Shown here: positions 24,785 to 30,941 of the stretch, piece after piece
How the letters are laid out: each line of letters opens with the position of its first letter
Position numbering within the stretch: position 1 is the first letter of the stretch
Virus record (IMG/VR): IMGVR_UViG_3300020456_000028
Span: 1-42,133 of that record
DNA length: 42,133 nucleotides
Source: a virus
Direction: 5' to 3' (one strand)
The notes under the pieces: generated by a model
The model's database searches: none
What the model was told of the DNA's origin: nothing
Seen by the model: the letters and a program-made list of their open reading frames with translations, nothing else
Made by a program: the position numbers and the translations under genes

Positions 24785-26509
24785 ATGAACACACTAGACC
24801 TTCTACAAGGTGACTTTAAGCTCTTCCTGCAGGCTCTGTGGGCGGAGCTAGATCTACCCAATCCTACACGTGCGCAATATGCTATCGCAGACTATCTTCA
24901 ACATGGACCTAAGCGTCTTCAGATACAGGCTTTCCGTGGAGTTGGTAAGTCGTGGATCACAGGCGCATTTGTTCTCTGGACTCTCTTTAACGATCCAGAG
25001 CGAAAAATTATGATTATCTCCGCGTCTAAAGAACGTGCAGATAACATGTCCATTTTTCTACAAAAACTTATTATTGAAACGCCATGGCTTTCTCATTTAC
25101 GACCGACTGGAGACGATGCAAGGTGGAGCAGGGTAAGCTTCGATGTGAAGTGCTCACCCCACCAGGCACCAAGCGTAAAGTCGGTGGGCATCACTGGTCA
25201 GCTCACCGGAAGCCGCGCAGATTTAATGATCCTAGACGACATTGAAGTTCCTGGTAACTCAATGACGGAGTTGATGAGAGAAAAGCTCCTACAACTTTGT
25301 ACAGAAGCTGAGTCTATCCTTACACCAAAAGATGATTCACGTATTATGTACTTAGGTACTCCTCAAACTACATTTACCGTCTACAAACGTCTCGCTGAGC
25401 GGTCATACAAACCCTTTGTATGGCCTGCTAGGTATCCTCGTAAGACTTCTAATTATGAGGGTCTCCTAGCTCCTCAGCTCGTGGATGACATCGATAATGG
25501 TGCAGACAAATGGGACGTAACAGATGACCGCTTTGATAATGAAGACCTGATTGAACGTGAAGCCTCAATGGGTCGTAGCAACTTTATGTTGCAGTTCATG
25601 CTAGACACCTCACTTAGTGATGCTGACAAATTTCCACTTAAATGTGCAGACCTTATCGTTACCTCTGTTAACCCTAAGTCTGCTCCTGAGTCCGTCATCT
25701 GGTGCTCAGACCCAAAAAATTGTATCAAGGAACTCCCCACTGTCGGGCTACCTGGAGATTATTTCTACAGTCCAATGCAGCTTCAAGGAGAATGGGACTC
25801 TTACGCTGAAACAATCTGCTCTGTTGACCCGTCGGGTCGTGGATCGGATGAAACGACTGCAGCTTATCTCTCCCAACGTAACGGTATCCTGTACTTGCAC
25901 GAAATGCGTGCTTACCGAGACGGATACTCAGACAACACACTTCTGGACATTTTAAAAGGTTGTAAAAAGTATGAAGTATCTAAGCTTGTCATTGAAACTA
26001 ACTTTGGCGACGGTATTGTTAGCGAGTTGTTCCGCAAACATCTCCAACAAACTAATCAAAGATGCGATGTTGAAGAAGTCAGAGCAACTGTTAGAAAAGA
26101 AGATCGAATCATCGATTCCCTTGAACCCGTCCTCAATCAACACCGACTCGTTATTGACAAATCCGTCATCGAGTGGGACTTCCGATCTAACCCCAATGAA
26201 GCTCCTGAACGGCGGTTGATGTACATGTTGTTCTATCAAATGTCTCGTATGTGTCGTGAGAAAGGCGCAGTTAAACACGACGATAGAATTGACTGCCTAG
26301 CTCAAGGCGTTAAGTATTTTACAGATGCAATGGGTATCTCAGCCCAGGAAGCAATCAAAGAACGTAAACGTACTGAGTGGAATCAAATGTTAGCAGAGTT
26401 TATTGAAGACCCTCAATCCTCTGCTAATCATATGGTTTTGGGTATGAATTACGAACAACGACAACAATCTAAAGGTGGTGGTAAAAACTCTGTCCCTACC
26501 TGGGTTTAG
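24785..26509 (+). CDS. Terminase large subunit (T7 gp19-like)
   Basis: The 574-residue packaging motor has an ATPase domain with Walker A FRGVGKSW (about residues 50-57) and Walker B LMILDD (about 148-153), with a nearby TGSRAD segment. The nuclease domain has CSVDPSGRGSDET (about 344-356), KLVIETNFGDG, and HDDRIDCLAQ (about 498-507), the acidic residues binding metal. It drives DNA into the prohead and cuts concatemers. Length matches T7 gp19 (586). The gene ends at the terminator that closes the late region. Confidence 0.97.
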   Translation: MNTLDLLQGDFKLFLQALWAELDLPNPTRAQYAIADYLQHGPKRLQIQAFRGVGKSWITGAFVLWTLFNDPERKIMIISASKERADNMSIFLQKLIIETPWLSHLRPTGDDARWSRVSFDVKCSPHQAPSVKSVGITGQLTGSRADLMILDDIEVPGNSMTELMREKLLQLCTEAESILTPKDDSRIMYLGTPQTTFTVYKRLAERSYKPFVWPARYPRKTSNYEGLLAPQLVDDIDNGADKWDVTDDRFDNEDLIEREASMGRSNFMLQFMLDTSLSDADKFPLKCADLIVTSVNPKSAPESVIWCSDPKNCIKELPTVGLPGDYFYSPMQLQGEWDSYAETICSVDPSGRGSDETTAAYLSQRNGILYLHEMRAYRDGYSDNTLLDILKGCKKYEVSKLVIETNFGDGIVSELFRKHLQQTNQRCDVEEVRATVRKEDRIIDSLEPVLNQHRLVIDKSVIEWDFRSNPNEAPERRLMYMLFYQMSRMCREKGAVKHDDRIDCLAQGVKYFTDAMGISAQEAIKERKRTEWNQMLAEFIEDPQSSANHMVLGMNYEQRQQSKGGGKNSVPTWV

Positions 26510-26514
26510 TTTAC

Positions 26515-26531
26515 CCCCACATCTATACAGG
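26515..26531 (+). repeat. 17-bp exact repeat, copy 1
   Basis: CCCCACATCTATACAGG occurs here just after the terminase stop and again at 32153-32169 inside the RNA polymerase gene. Both are followed by GAGA-like sequence (GGAGA). The TCTATA...GGAGA layout is faintly like T7-family promoters (CTATAGGGAGA), so a phage promoter is one hypothesis. Confidence 0.45.
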
Positions 26532-26559
26532 AGAAGGGAAGGGTGGACCCGACTTCTGC

Positions 26560-26600
26560 GAAGGAAGGAACTCGTGTCTAACGACACTCCTTCCTTCTTT
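26560..26600 (+). terminator. Rho-independent terminator after terminase
   Basis: GAAGGAAGGA (26560-26569) pairs perfectly with TCCTTCCTTC (26588-26597); a short inner GTGT/ACAC stem lies between them. TTTTAT follows. The structure should end the long late transcript before thyX. Confidence 0.85.
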
Positions 26601-26629
26601 TATCTGATGATTCGTTTTCGTACTCATCT

Positions 26630-26637
26630 TATAAATA
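26630..26637 (+). promoter_or_regulatory. TATAAATA box upstream of thyX
   Basis: TATAAATA lies 30 bp before the thyX ATG and just after a terminator, so thyX needs its own promoter. The octamer is identical to the late-promoter box of T4-like phages, including cyanomyoviruses. No good -35 element is visible. In a T7-like phage this may be chance, an ordinary AT-rich -10, or a relic carried over with thyX. Confidence 0.4.
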
Positions 26638-26667
26638 CTACCACCAACTACGTTAACCACCTCTTAC

Positions 26668-27297
26668 ATGTATCATACAGTATCATTAGTACACACCACC
26701 CCGGATGCTGAGAAACTTATAGCCTACATGGCTCGTGTATCTAACCCTGATAATCAGGATAACCCCGAGTCAGAACGTTTGATCAGGTACTTGATTAAAC
26801 ATAAGCATTGGTCACCCTTTGAAATGGTGAATATGTGTGTGAAGATTGAGACAACCCGAAGTGTTGCTGCTCAAATCTTACGTCACAGATCCTTTAGCTT
26901 TCAAGAGTTTTCTCAAAGATACGCTCAAGTGGCGGAACCTGCCGCTATCCCGCAGCTTAGACGCCAAGATACGAAGAATAGGCAGAATAGTATTGATGAT
27001 TTAGACTTTTATACCGTAAAAGACTTCACAATTAAAATTAATAGCCTATATGAGCTTAGTGAAAGCCTATATAAGGAGTTATTGCAAGCAGGTGTGGCAA
27101 AAGAGTGTGCTAGAGACGTTTTACCGCTCTCAACACCCACTAAAATGTATATGAATGGTACTTTACGCTCTTGGTTGCACTATTGTGACCTAAGATGCGC
27201 TAATGGTACTCAATATGAACATAAACTGATTGCAGATCAGGTTAAAGGTATTATTGAACAAGAATTCCCTACTATTTACGCCGCTATGTTCTGCTAA
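26668..27297 (+). CDS. thyX: Flavin-dependent thymidylate synthase ThyX
   Basis: The 209-residue enzyme makes dTMP from dUMP using FAD, NADPH and methylenetetrahydrofolate. The ThyX signature RHRSFSFQEFSQRY (residues 72-85) matches the RHRxxSxxExSxRY pattern. Also typical are NPESERLIRYLIKHKHWSPFE, LRRQDTKNRQNS, and ARDVLPLSTPTKMYMNGTLRSWLHY with the substrate-binding arginines. Length is normal. It complements the RNR and MazG genes near the other end of the window in supplying DNA precursors. It stands apart from them, after the late terminator. Similar forms are common in T4-like cyanophages, which suggests acquisition. Confidence 0.96.
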   Translation: MYHTVSLVHTTPDAEKLIAYMARVSNPDNQDNPESERLIRYLIKHKHWSPFEMVNMCVKIETTRSVAAQILRHRSFSFQEFSQRYAQVAEPAAIPQLRRQDTKNRQNSIDDLDFYTVKDFTIKINSLYELSESLYKELLQAGVAKECARDVLPLSTPTKMYMNGTLRSWLHYCDLRCANGTQYEHKLIADQVKGIIEQEFPTIYAAMFC

Positions 27298-27389
27298 TGG
27301 TTGTTTGGAGTGTTGTATGGATGATCGTTATCCTGTTGATAGTGGTCTCCTATGTTATTTACCTGGTATTAAACTTTGATTCTACTTAA
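27297..27389 (+). CDS. Single-span membrane peptide (30 aa)
   Basis: A TAATG overlap with thyX starts a 30-residue peptide, MVVWSVVWMIVILLIVVSY and onward, almost entirely one transmembrane helix, ending NFDST. Tight coupling and membrane character support it, but peptides this small are hard to prove. Function unknown. Confidence 0.5.
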   Translation: MVVWSVVWMIVILLIVVSYVIYLVLNFDST

Positions 27390-27390
27390 T

Positions 27391-27504
27391 ATGCTTATTG
27401 TTGGTCTGGTGGAAACCGGTCCAAACGTTTATCAACTGCAATTACTGGCGGAAACTGGCGAAATCGTAGAATATACGATCTCAAAAAATGACAAAAATTT
27501 CTGA
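27391..27504 (+). CDS. Small hypothetical protein (37 aa)
   Basis: One base after the previous stop, this frame gives MLIVGLVETGPNVYQLQLLAE and ends SKNDKNF. The alternating pattern suggests a small beta-sheet (NVYQLQLL, EIVEYTI). No known domain. Support comes from position and sensible composition. Confidence 0.5.
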   Translation: MLIVGLVETGPNVYQLQLLAETGEIVEYTISKNDKNF

Positions 27505-27536
27505 AGCCTTTGCCTTATTGAGAACCGTTCGCAATA

Positions 27537-27572
27537 CCCCCAGTGGGGGCAGTAGAAACACTTTTTTTACTG
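27537..27572 (+). terminator. Tandem hairpins closing the late/thyX region
   Basis: CCCCC (27537-27541) pairs with GGGGG (27545-27549) around AGT. Directly after it, CAGTAGAAA (27550-27558) pairs with TTTTTACTG (27564-27572), so the second stem contains the T run. This should stop + strand transcription and, because the second stem is A-rich on one side and T-rich on the other, possibly opposite-strand transcription as well. Confidence 0.75.
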
Positions 27573-27575
27573 TCC

Positions 27576-27646
27576 GCTCGCTTCGCTCGCTTGCTCTGCG
27601 CTGTGATATACTGCGCCAACACGGAGCGAGCGCGTAGCGCGAGCGA
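27576..27646 (+). repeat. GC-rich imperfect inverted repeat in the gene-free stretch
   Basis: The left arm has two CGCTCGC blocks (27576-27590). The right arm has GCGAGCG blocks (27626-27646), separated by different loop lengths, so the arms can form a stem of two 7-8 bp segments with an internal loop. Between them lies GATATACT. Base composition is far richer in G/C than the surroundings. The stretch 27505-27767 has no credible gene and lies between the late end and the early promoters, where T7-like genomes have their ends. Confidence 0.55.
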
Positions 27647-27653
27647 TGCTTAC

Positions 27654-27668
27654 TGAGAATTATTCTCA
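27654..27668 (+). promoter_or_regulatory. 15-bp perfect palindrome TGAGAAT-T-ATTCTCA
   Basis: A perfect 7-1-7 inverted repeat 48 bp upstream of the first early promoter. It has the layout of a Fur box (TGAGAATnATTCTCA is close to classical Fur sites), and a one-mismatch copy lies at 3518-3532. It may bind a host or phage regulator. No binding is shown. Confidence 0.45.
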
Positions 27669-27715
27669 ACAGGCGAAGCCATCTGTCTGCCGGTTAACGT
27701 ACTGTCCACTACATG

Positions 27716-27744
27716 TTGACATCAGCTCTGAACTGTGCAATACT
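27716..27744 (+). promoter_or_regulatory. Host sigma70-type early promoter
   Basis: TTGACA (27716-27721), a 17-bp spacer, and AATACT (27739-27744). The -35 is consensus and the -10 matches at several positions. It lies just before the first early gene and directs rightward transcription by host RNA polymerase at the start of infection. Confidence 0.8.
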
Positions 27745-27767
27745 ATGTACATACTCAAGCGAATGAC

Positions 27768-28100
27768 ATGCGACTCATCGAACAACAAATGTGCAGTGCA
27801 GTTGTTAACAAGAATGACTGGCGTAAAGACAACACTGAAGTATTATACTCACCATCACGTGATGTGAGCTGTGTGTATCTGCACAAGAATCTTATCGCTA
27901 CCATTGATAACAACAGCGTTGAGATCTATGATGGTGGTTGGCGAACTAACACGACTAAATCACGTTTGAATGCTCTCATCAACTCACTGTGTGATGGTAC
28001 AATGTGTGGTGTATTCCAAAAGAATTATGAGTGGTTCATTCATGATCACATCGACACGATTGAGTTTGAGCACGGTTACACTTTCTCCCGCGTAAACTGA
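27768..28100 (+). CDS. Conserved early cyanophage protein (110 aa)
   Basis: The first early gene. I chose the ATG at 27768 (MRLIEQQMCSAVVNKNDWRK) because the upstream in-frame ATG at 27735 would lie within the promoter, before any transcript start. The product has the pattern NDWRKDNTEV, VYLHKNLIATI, DGGWRTNTTKSRLNALINSLC and QKNYEWF, which I recognise as a family shared by many cyanophages. It is a small mixed alpha/beta protein of unknown function, likely acting on the host early in infection. Stop and next start overlap (TGATG). Confidence 0.78.
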   Translation: MRLIEQQMCSAVVNKNDWRKDNTEVLYSPSRDVSCVYLHKNLIATIDNNSVEIYDGGWRTNTTKSRLNALINSLCDGTMCGVFQKNYEWFIHDHIDTIEFEHGYTFSRVN

Positions 28101-28261
28101 TGAGCAAAGTTAAACTCAAAGATTGCACATTCACGCTGCACGGTAAGCCAATCAAAACGCTGCTATGGTGTAACACACAGAAACGCGCTAAGCGTAACAA
28201 ACCAGCTAAACTCAATGGTGTTATTGTCACCAACACTGTGGAGGTATTCCATGAACTATAA
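28100..28261 (+). CDS. Small basic early protein (53 aa)
   Basis: TGATG overlap with the previous gene. The product (MSKVKLKDCTFTLHGKPIKT..., ending TVEVFHEL) is Lys/Arg/Asn-rich in the middle (NTQKRAKRNKPAK). It has no hydrophobic segment and no known domain. Overlap and early position support it. Confidence 0.6.
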   Translation: MSKVKLKDCTFTLHGKPIKTLLWCNTQKRAKRNKPAKLNGVIVTNTVEVFHEL

Positions 28262-28391
28262 TGGGGAAACAATCATCGAAGATAACATCGACTTCTGGTA
28301 CGATTCACTCAACGATTGTTACAACAATTCAATGCCGATTGACATGGTGTTAACTTACATTGAAGCCATCACCGATGAAGATAGTGAATAG
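28251..28391 (+). CDS. Small acidic early protein (46 aa)
   Basis: Preceded by GGAGG at 28240-28244, six bases before the ATG, one of the few strong ribosome sites in the window. The 46-residue product is acidic (MNYNGETIIEDNIDFWYDSL..., ending AITDEDSE). It overlaps the previous gene by 11 bases. Unknown function; acidic small early proteins can act as inhibitors of host enzymes, but that is only a possibility. Confidence 0.65.
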   Translation: MNYNGETIIEDNIDFWYDSLNDCYNNSMPIDMVLTYIEAITDEDSE

Positions 28392-28443
28392 AACAAGTGT
28401 ACTATCAGCTACTCTTATCAATGAGTCTTCAAAACGGTAGCGG

Positions 28444-28473
28444 TTGATACAGAAAAAAACGGCAACCTATGCT
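28444..28473 (+). promoter_or_regulatory. Host-type early promoter
   Basis: TTGATA (28444-28449), an 18-bp spacer and TATGCT (28468-28473), ending 12 bp before the next ATG. The fit to sigma70 consensus is good but the leader would be very short. Confidence 0.6.
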
Positions 28474-28484
28474 ATGGTGAAACC

Positions 28485-28730
28485 ATGATCAAAACAAACG
28501 ACTATCCCTTCACTCTATCCTTTGCAATCTCAACGCTTGAGAAGCAATTCAATGCTAAGTATAATGGCACTAAAACTGTGCGTGAAATGTGCACATCTCT
28601 GACTGATGCTATCTCTTGGGAGGGTGAATCTCCTGATAAAGTATATCATCACTTCATCACTAAATGTGATCAACCTAACCACTTAGTTAGTGATGATCAA
28701 CTGTTCCAAGTTGCTAACACCTACGCTTGA
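28485..28730 (+). CDS. Hypothetical early protein (81 aa)
   Basis: An 81-residue, mainly helical soluble protein (MIKTNDYPFTLSFAISTLEKQFNAKY, VREMCTSLTDAISWEG, VYHHFITKCDQPN). No recognised domain. It has its own probable promoter just upstream. Normal codon use and a clean start support it as real. Confidence 0.65.
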   Translation: MIKTNDYPFTLSFAISTLEKQFNAKYNGTKTVREMCTSLTDAISWEGESPDKVYHHFITKCDQPNHLVSDDQLFQVANTYA

Positions 28731-28735
28731 AGATT

Positions 28736-28897
28736 ATGAAAAAGAAAATCACATTCACAAATGGCGTTTACGCTTCTGATTCTCGCCTTGCTTCTATTGC
28801 TGCTGAGTGCATCGCTGCCGAGCGTGCTGCTGTTGCTGCTAGTCGTGCTGCTCGTGCTGCCGGTGCGCAGGAATCCACCTGGTTAGTCAATTGGTAA
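28736..28897 (+). CDS. Alanine-rich early protein (53 aa)
   Basis: The product begins MKKKITFTNGVYASDSRLAS, continues with an Ala/Arg/Glu-rich helix (AAERAAVAASRAARAAG) and ends STWLVNW. The Ala-rich part suggests a single amphipathic helix. It starts 5 bases after the previous stop. Unknown function. Confidence 0.6.
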   Translation: MKKKITFTNGVYASDSRLASIAAECIAAERAAVAASRAARAAGAQESTWLVNW

Positions 28898-28912
28898 AGT
28901 GCACACCATCGG

Positions 28913-28941
28913 TTGACTTTCCTCGTCATCCGTGCCATACT
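28913..28941 (+). promoter_or_regulatory. Host sigma70-type early promoter
   Basis: TTGACT (28913-28918), a 17-bp spacer and CATACT (28936-28941). It lies 28 bp before the next ATG (28970) and is among the best promoter matches in the window. It also argues against starting the next gene at the in-frame TTG that forms the -35 box. Confidence 0.75.
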
Positions 28942-28969
28942 TACATTGTTCAATTCAATTCACTCAATC

Positions 28970-29302
28970 ATGCTTCGTAATCAACTCATCGATCTTCGTT
29001 CTTCTGATGCTGTCGATGTTATGTTTGCCAATCCTTTGAATGGCACTGTTGATATTCTCTTCCAAACTGGACACGCTTACACGTACACTAACGTGTCACG
29101 TCGTGCCATCGTCAATCTCATCCTCAACCCAAACATGTCGCTTGGTTTCTGGATTAATGAGAACCTGGTAGGTGCTAACCGTACTAAGTACAAGTCTCAG
29201 GGTATTCTTAACCCTGAACTGCGTAAGCATTCTTCTTACGAGCTTGAGCGTAGTTTTGCTGCTACGCGTCCTGAGCTGCGTGCATATGCGCTCGCTGGCT
29301 GA
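28970..29302 (+). CDS. KTSC-like domain protein (110 aa)
   Basis: The segment GTVDILFQTGHAYTYTNVSRRAIVNLILNPNMSLGFWINENLV (about residues 23-65, here cited in words by its ends GTVDIL and NENLV) follows the KTSC-domain pattern: beta strands with a Y-x-Y-x-N-V turn, helix, then SxGxxxN. KTSC domains occur in small phage and bacterial proteins; some are fused to lysyl-tRNA synthetase, but the function is unclear. The C-terminal part is basic and helical. The next gene appears to be a paralogue. It has its own promoter and a downstream hairpin pair. Confidence 0.65.
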   Translation: MLRNQLIDLRSSDAVDVMFANPLNGTVDILFQTGHAYTYTNVSRRAIVNLILNPNMSLGFWINENLVGANRTKYKSQGILNPELRKHSSYELERSFAATRPELRAYALAG

Positions 29303-29310
29303 TAGTTACC

Positions 29311-29350
29311 TTGAGGGGATTCGTCCCTTCAATGTAGCTTTCACAGCTAC
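29311..29350 (+). terminator. Two adjacent hairpins between the KTSC-like genes
   Basis: TTGAGGGGA (29311-29319) pairs with TCCCTTCAA (29324-29332) around TTCG, with one G-U pair. GTAGCT (29334-29339) pairs with AGCTAC (29345-29350) around TTCAC and is followed by TTTATT. The pair looks like a terminator or an mRNA processing/stability element. Confidence 0.6.
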
Positions 29351-29376
29351 TTTATTCACCTTATTTCACATACACA

Positions 29377-29616
29377 ATGTTCTTTGTTCCTGCTGCACGT
29401 AACGCTATCAAGTCTTCTTCTATTGAGCAACTTGAGGTTTCTCCTCTGCACAATCAAGCTCTCGTGACATACAAGAGCGGCAATCAGTATCTCTACAGCA
29501 ACATCGACGAAGACGCAATGTTTGACATTCTCTTCCACAATGTTGAGTCTTTTGGCAAGTGGGTTAACAAGTTCTGCAAAGCTGATGGTGTAGCTGTCTT
29601 CCCGATTGCTGCCTGA
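29377..29616 (+). CDS. Second KTSC-like protein (79 aa)
   Basis: The product (MFFVPAARNAIKSSSIEQLE..., ending AVFPIAA) contains ALVTYKSGNQYLYSNIDEDA and FDILFHNVESFGKWVNKF, the same order of elements as the preceding gene: strand, YxYSN turn, helix, SxGxW-N. It probably arose by duplication. It is shorter and lacks the basic C-terminus. Function unknown. Confidence 0.65.
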   Translation: MFFVPAARNAIKSSSIEQLEVSPLHNQALVTYKSGNQYLYSNIDEDAMFDILFHNVESFGKWVNKFCKADGVAVFPIAA

Positions 29617-29651
29617 TATTGTCACTCATCAAACAACACATTTACAACATC

Positions 29652-29987
29652 ATGACTCAAACTACGTTGTCACCTCTTCAGGAAATTGTATCCAACATCA
29701 TTGAGACTGATGCTGAGCATCTCATCGACATGTTTATCAATGAGCTGCGCGGTTATGGGTTGGATGATGTAGAAGATTTAGAGAATGCATACTCTGGTTG
29801 TTTCCCAAGTGTCGAGGCATTCAGTGAGAATCTAGTCGAGGATTGCTACAGCCACGAGCTTGACGCGCTGCCAATCTTCTTGCAGTCAGCTATTGACTAC
29901 GAGATGGTATGGCATCAGAGTTTGCAATATGATTACTTTGAAATTTATTTTAATTATGAATACTATTTCTTCAATCGTAATGTGTAA
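29652..29987 (+). CDS. ArdA-like antirestriction protein (short form)
   Basis: The 111-residue, strongly acidic product matches the middle and C-terminal parts of ArdA antirestriction proteins: LENAYSGCFPSVEAFSENLVEDC, LPIFLQSAIDYEMVWHQSL and YDYFEIYFNYEYYFFNRNV. ArdA mimics B-form DNA and blocks type I restriction enzymes, the same job as T7 Ocr, which is also an early gene. Known ArdA is about 165 residues in three domains; this copy would lack the first, so activity is uncertain. I prefer the ATG at 29652 over the in-frame TTG at 29619. A terminator follows. Confidence 0.72.
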   Translation: MTQTTLSPLQEIVSNIIETDAEHLIDMFINELRGYGLDDVEDLENAYSGCFPSVEAFSENLVEDCYSHELDALPIFLQSAIDYEMVWHQSLQYDYFEIYFNYEYYFFNRNV

Positions 29988-30015
29988 CTAATTCTAATTA
30001 CATTGCAATCACAAT

Positions 30016-30050
30016 CCGTCGCTATTACTAATACATAGCGGCGGTTTTTT
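30016..30050 (+). terminator. Rho-independent terminator after ardA-like gene
   Basis: CCGTCGCTAT (30016-30025) pairs with ATAGCGGCGG (30035-30044), with one G-U pair, around a 9-nt loop. Six T residues follow. It separates the first early block from the next. Confidence 0.88.
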
Positions 30051-30066
30051 ACATCTCCACATTCAT

Positions 30067-30096
30067 CACATTCACTCCAGCAAGTCCGCAGTTTTA
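30067..30096 (+). repeat. CAAGTCCG repeat, copy A, upstream of gene at 30096
   Basis: The element CACATTCACTC-CAG-CAAGTCCGCA-GTTTTA ends at the A of the next ATG. Copy B (31297-31327) shares CCAGCAAGTCCG[C/T]AGTTTTA with one difference. Copy C (35085-35108) shares 22 of 24 bases of the first part. Placed right after a terminator and before a start, it is a good candidate for a middle-gene promoter or translation element. Confidence 0.5.
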
Positions 30097-30329
30097 TGGC
30101 TACTGTTTACGTTCTCCGCTATTCTTTGCCGTACGAATGCACTGACATGGTATCAGTGTACTCTACGCTACGCGGTGCAATGAACCGTCTTGAGATGATG
30201 GATCTACATGACTCTTTCGATGAAGATGAGTCTGTTACCATTGAGTGTCAAAACATCATCACTGAAGAGGTATCACTCGAACGCCTCAACAACATCCGCA
30301 AACACTACGAAGAGCGTAACAGCAAATGA
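30096..30329 (+). CDS. Hypothetical protein (77 aa)
   Basis: The product (MATVYVLRYSLPYECTDMVS..., ending HYEERNSK) has a beta strand followed by acidic helices and no recognised domain. It is the first gene after the terminator and the repeat element. The following gene starts within its last codons (ATGATG overlap). Confidence 0.65.
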   Translation: MATVYVLRYSLPYECTDMVSVYSTLRGAMNRLEMMDLHDSFDEDESVTIECQNIITEEVSLERLNNIRKHYEERNSK

Positions 30330-30502
30330 TGCAAACCAAACCCATCACACGCCACACACGTGCCGGTAAACAAGGCAAAGAGATCATGTGTACATGTGGT
30401 GCAATTCACCGTGTCTACCACTTTTCGTGGAGTGGGCTAGGTTGCCAAACATGTGGTAACATGGTTGACAAGTACGATTATCAAGAGGTTATCAGCAAAT
30501 GA
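30326..30502 (+). CDS. Small zinc-ribbon protein (58 aa)
   Basis: Two adjacent ATGs (30326, 30329) both work, giving 58 or 57 residues. The product has two Cys pairs, CTCG (near residue 23) and CQTCG (near 40), separated by AIHRVYHFSWSGLG: a classic small zinc ribbon. A DNA- or RNA-binding role is likely by fold but unproven. It overlaps its neighbours at both ends. Confidence 0.68.
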   Translation: MMQTKPITRHTRAGKQGKEIMCTCGAIHRVYHFSWSGLGCQTCGNMVDKYDYQEVISK

Positions 30503-30633
30503 ACTGGAACGAATCAACCATCATCCTCGCCTGCATCGGTATGGTAGGATTGTTTGCGTCTGCTATCACATGGCAGCGTGCAAACCGTATTACATCAAAC
30601 TACTATGGCAAACGTAACACCACCCAAAGATGA
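30499..30633 (+). CDS. Small membrane protein (44 aa)
   Basis: ATGA overlap with the previous gene. One transmembrane helix (TIILACIGMVGLFASAITW, residues about 7-25) and a basic C-terminal tail (ANRITSNYYGKRNTTQR). Unknown function. Its last 29 bases overlap the next gene. Confidence 0.55.
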   Translation: MNWNESTIILACIGMVGLFASAITWQRANRITSNYYGKRNTTQR

Positions 30634-30802
30634 CGATTGGTTCATCCGCAATGCTATCTACTGTTGGCTAAATTACTTTGGCGAGGAACATCAGTGGCAC
30701 GCTAAGTACACTGAACTCGCACAACGTGAAACCTACTTACCCAAACCACGCCCAGCTAAGCGTAGGAAGACAACTAATGCGTCTACAAAAACAGCCGCTT
30801 AA
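30605..30802 (+). CDS. Small hypothetical protein (65 aa)
   Basis: I chose the ATG at 30605 (MANVTPPKDDDWFIRNAIYC), since an upstream TTG at 30554 is deeper within the previous gene. The product has a WLNYFGEEHQWHAKYTELAQ helix and a basic tail (PKPRPAKRRKTT). No recognised domain. Confidence 0.58.
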   Translation: MANVTPPKDDDWFIRNAIYCWLNYFGEEHQWHAKYTELAQRETYLPKPRPAKRRKTTNASTKTAA

Positions 30803-30941
30803 AGAGTGGCAATACACACGAACTGACGGTCAGGTGCAGTATTTATTGGCACCCGATTTAGAGCACGCCGCATGGGCTGCTGCTGAATTGTCCGGTGGCA
30901 CGCAGTTCCTTAAAGATGTAAAACTTTGTGATGAGTGGTAA
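30777..30941 (+). CDS. Small hypothetical protein (54 aa)
   Basis: Starts at the ATG of MRLQKQPLKEWQYTRTDGQV. The sequence includes VQYLLAPDLEHAAWAAAELS and ends KLCDEW. The composition is like the neighbouring genes. It overlaps the previous gene by 26 bases and the next by 11. No domain recognised. Confidence 0.58.
   Translation: MRLQKQPLKEWQYTRTDGQVQYLLAPDLEHAAWAAAELSGGTQFLKDVKLCDEW

Noticed and set aside
27598-27610. GATATACT as an extra early promoter -10
   Set aside because: No -35 element lies at a suitable distance, and it sits in the loop of the inverted repeat.
27489-27638. 49-residue open frame (MTKISEAFALLRTV...)
   Set aside because: Most of it runs through the tandem hairpins and the GC-rich inverted repeat, so the open frame is likely incidental. 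A real short peptide cannot be fully excluded.
28913-28969. TTG extension of the first KTSC-like gene
   Set aside because: The TTG is the -35 box of a good promoter, so it would not be in the transcript.
29377-29987. Toxin-antitoxin reading of the small early gene pair
   Set aside because: Neither protein resembles a toxin or antitoxin; KTSC-like and ArdA-like matches explain them better.
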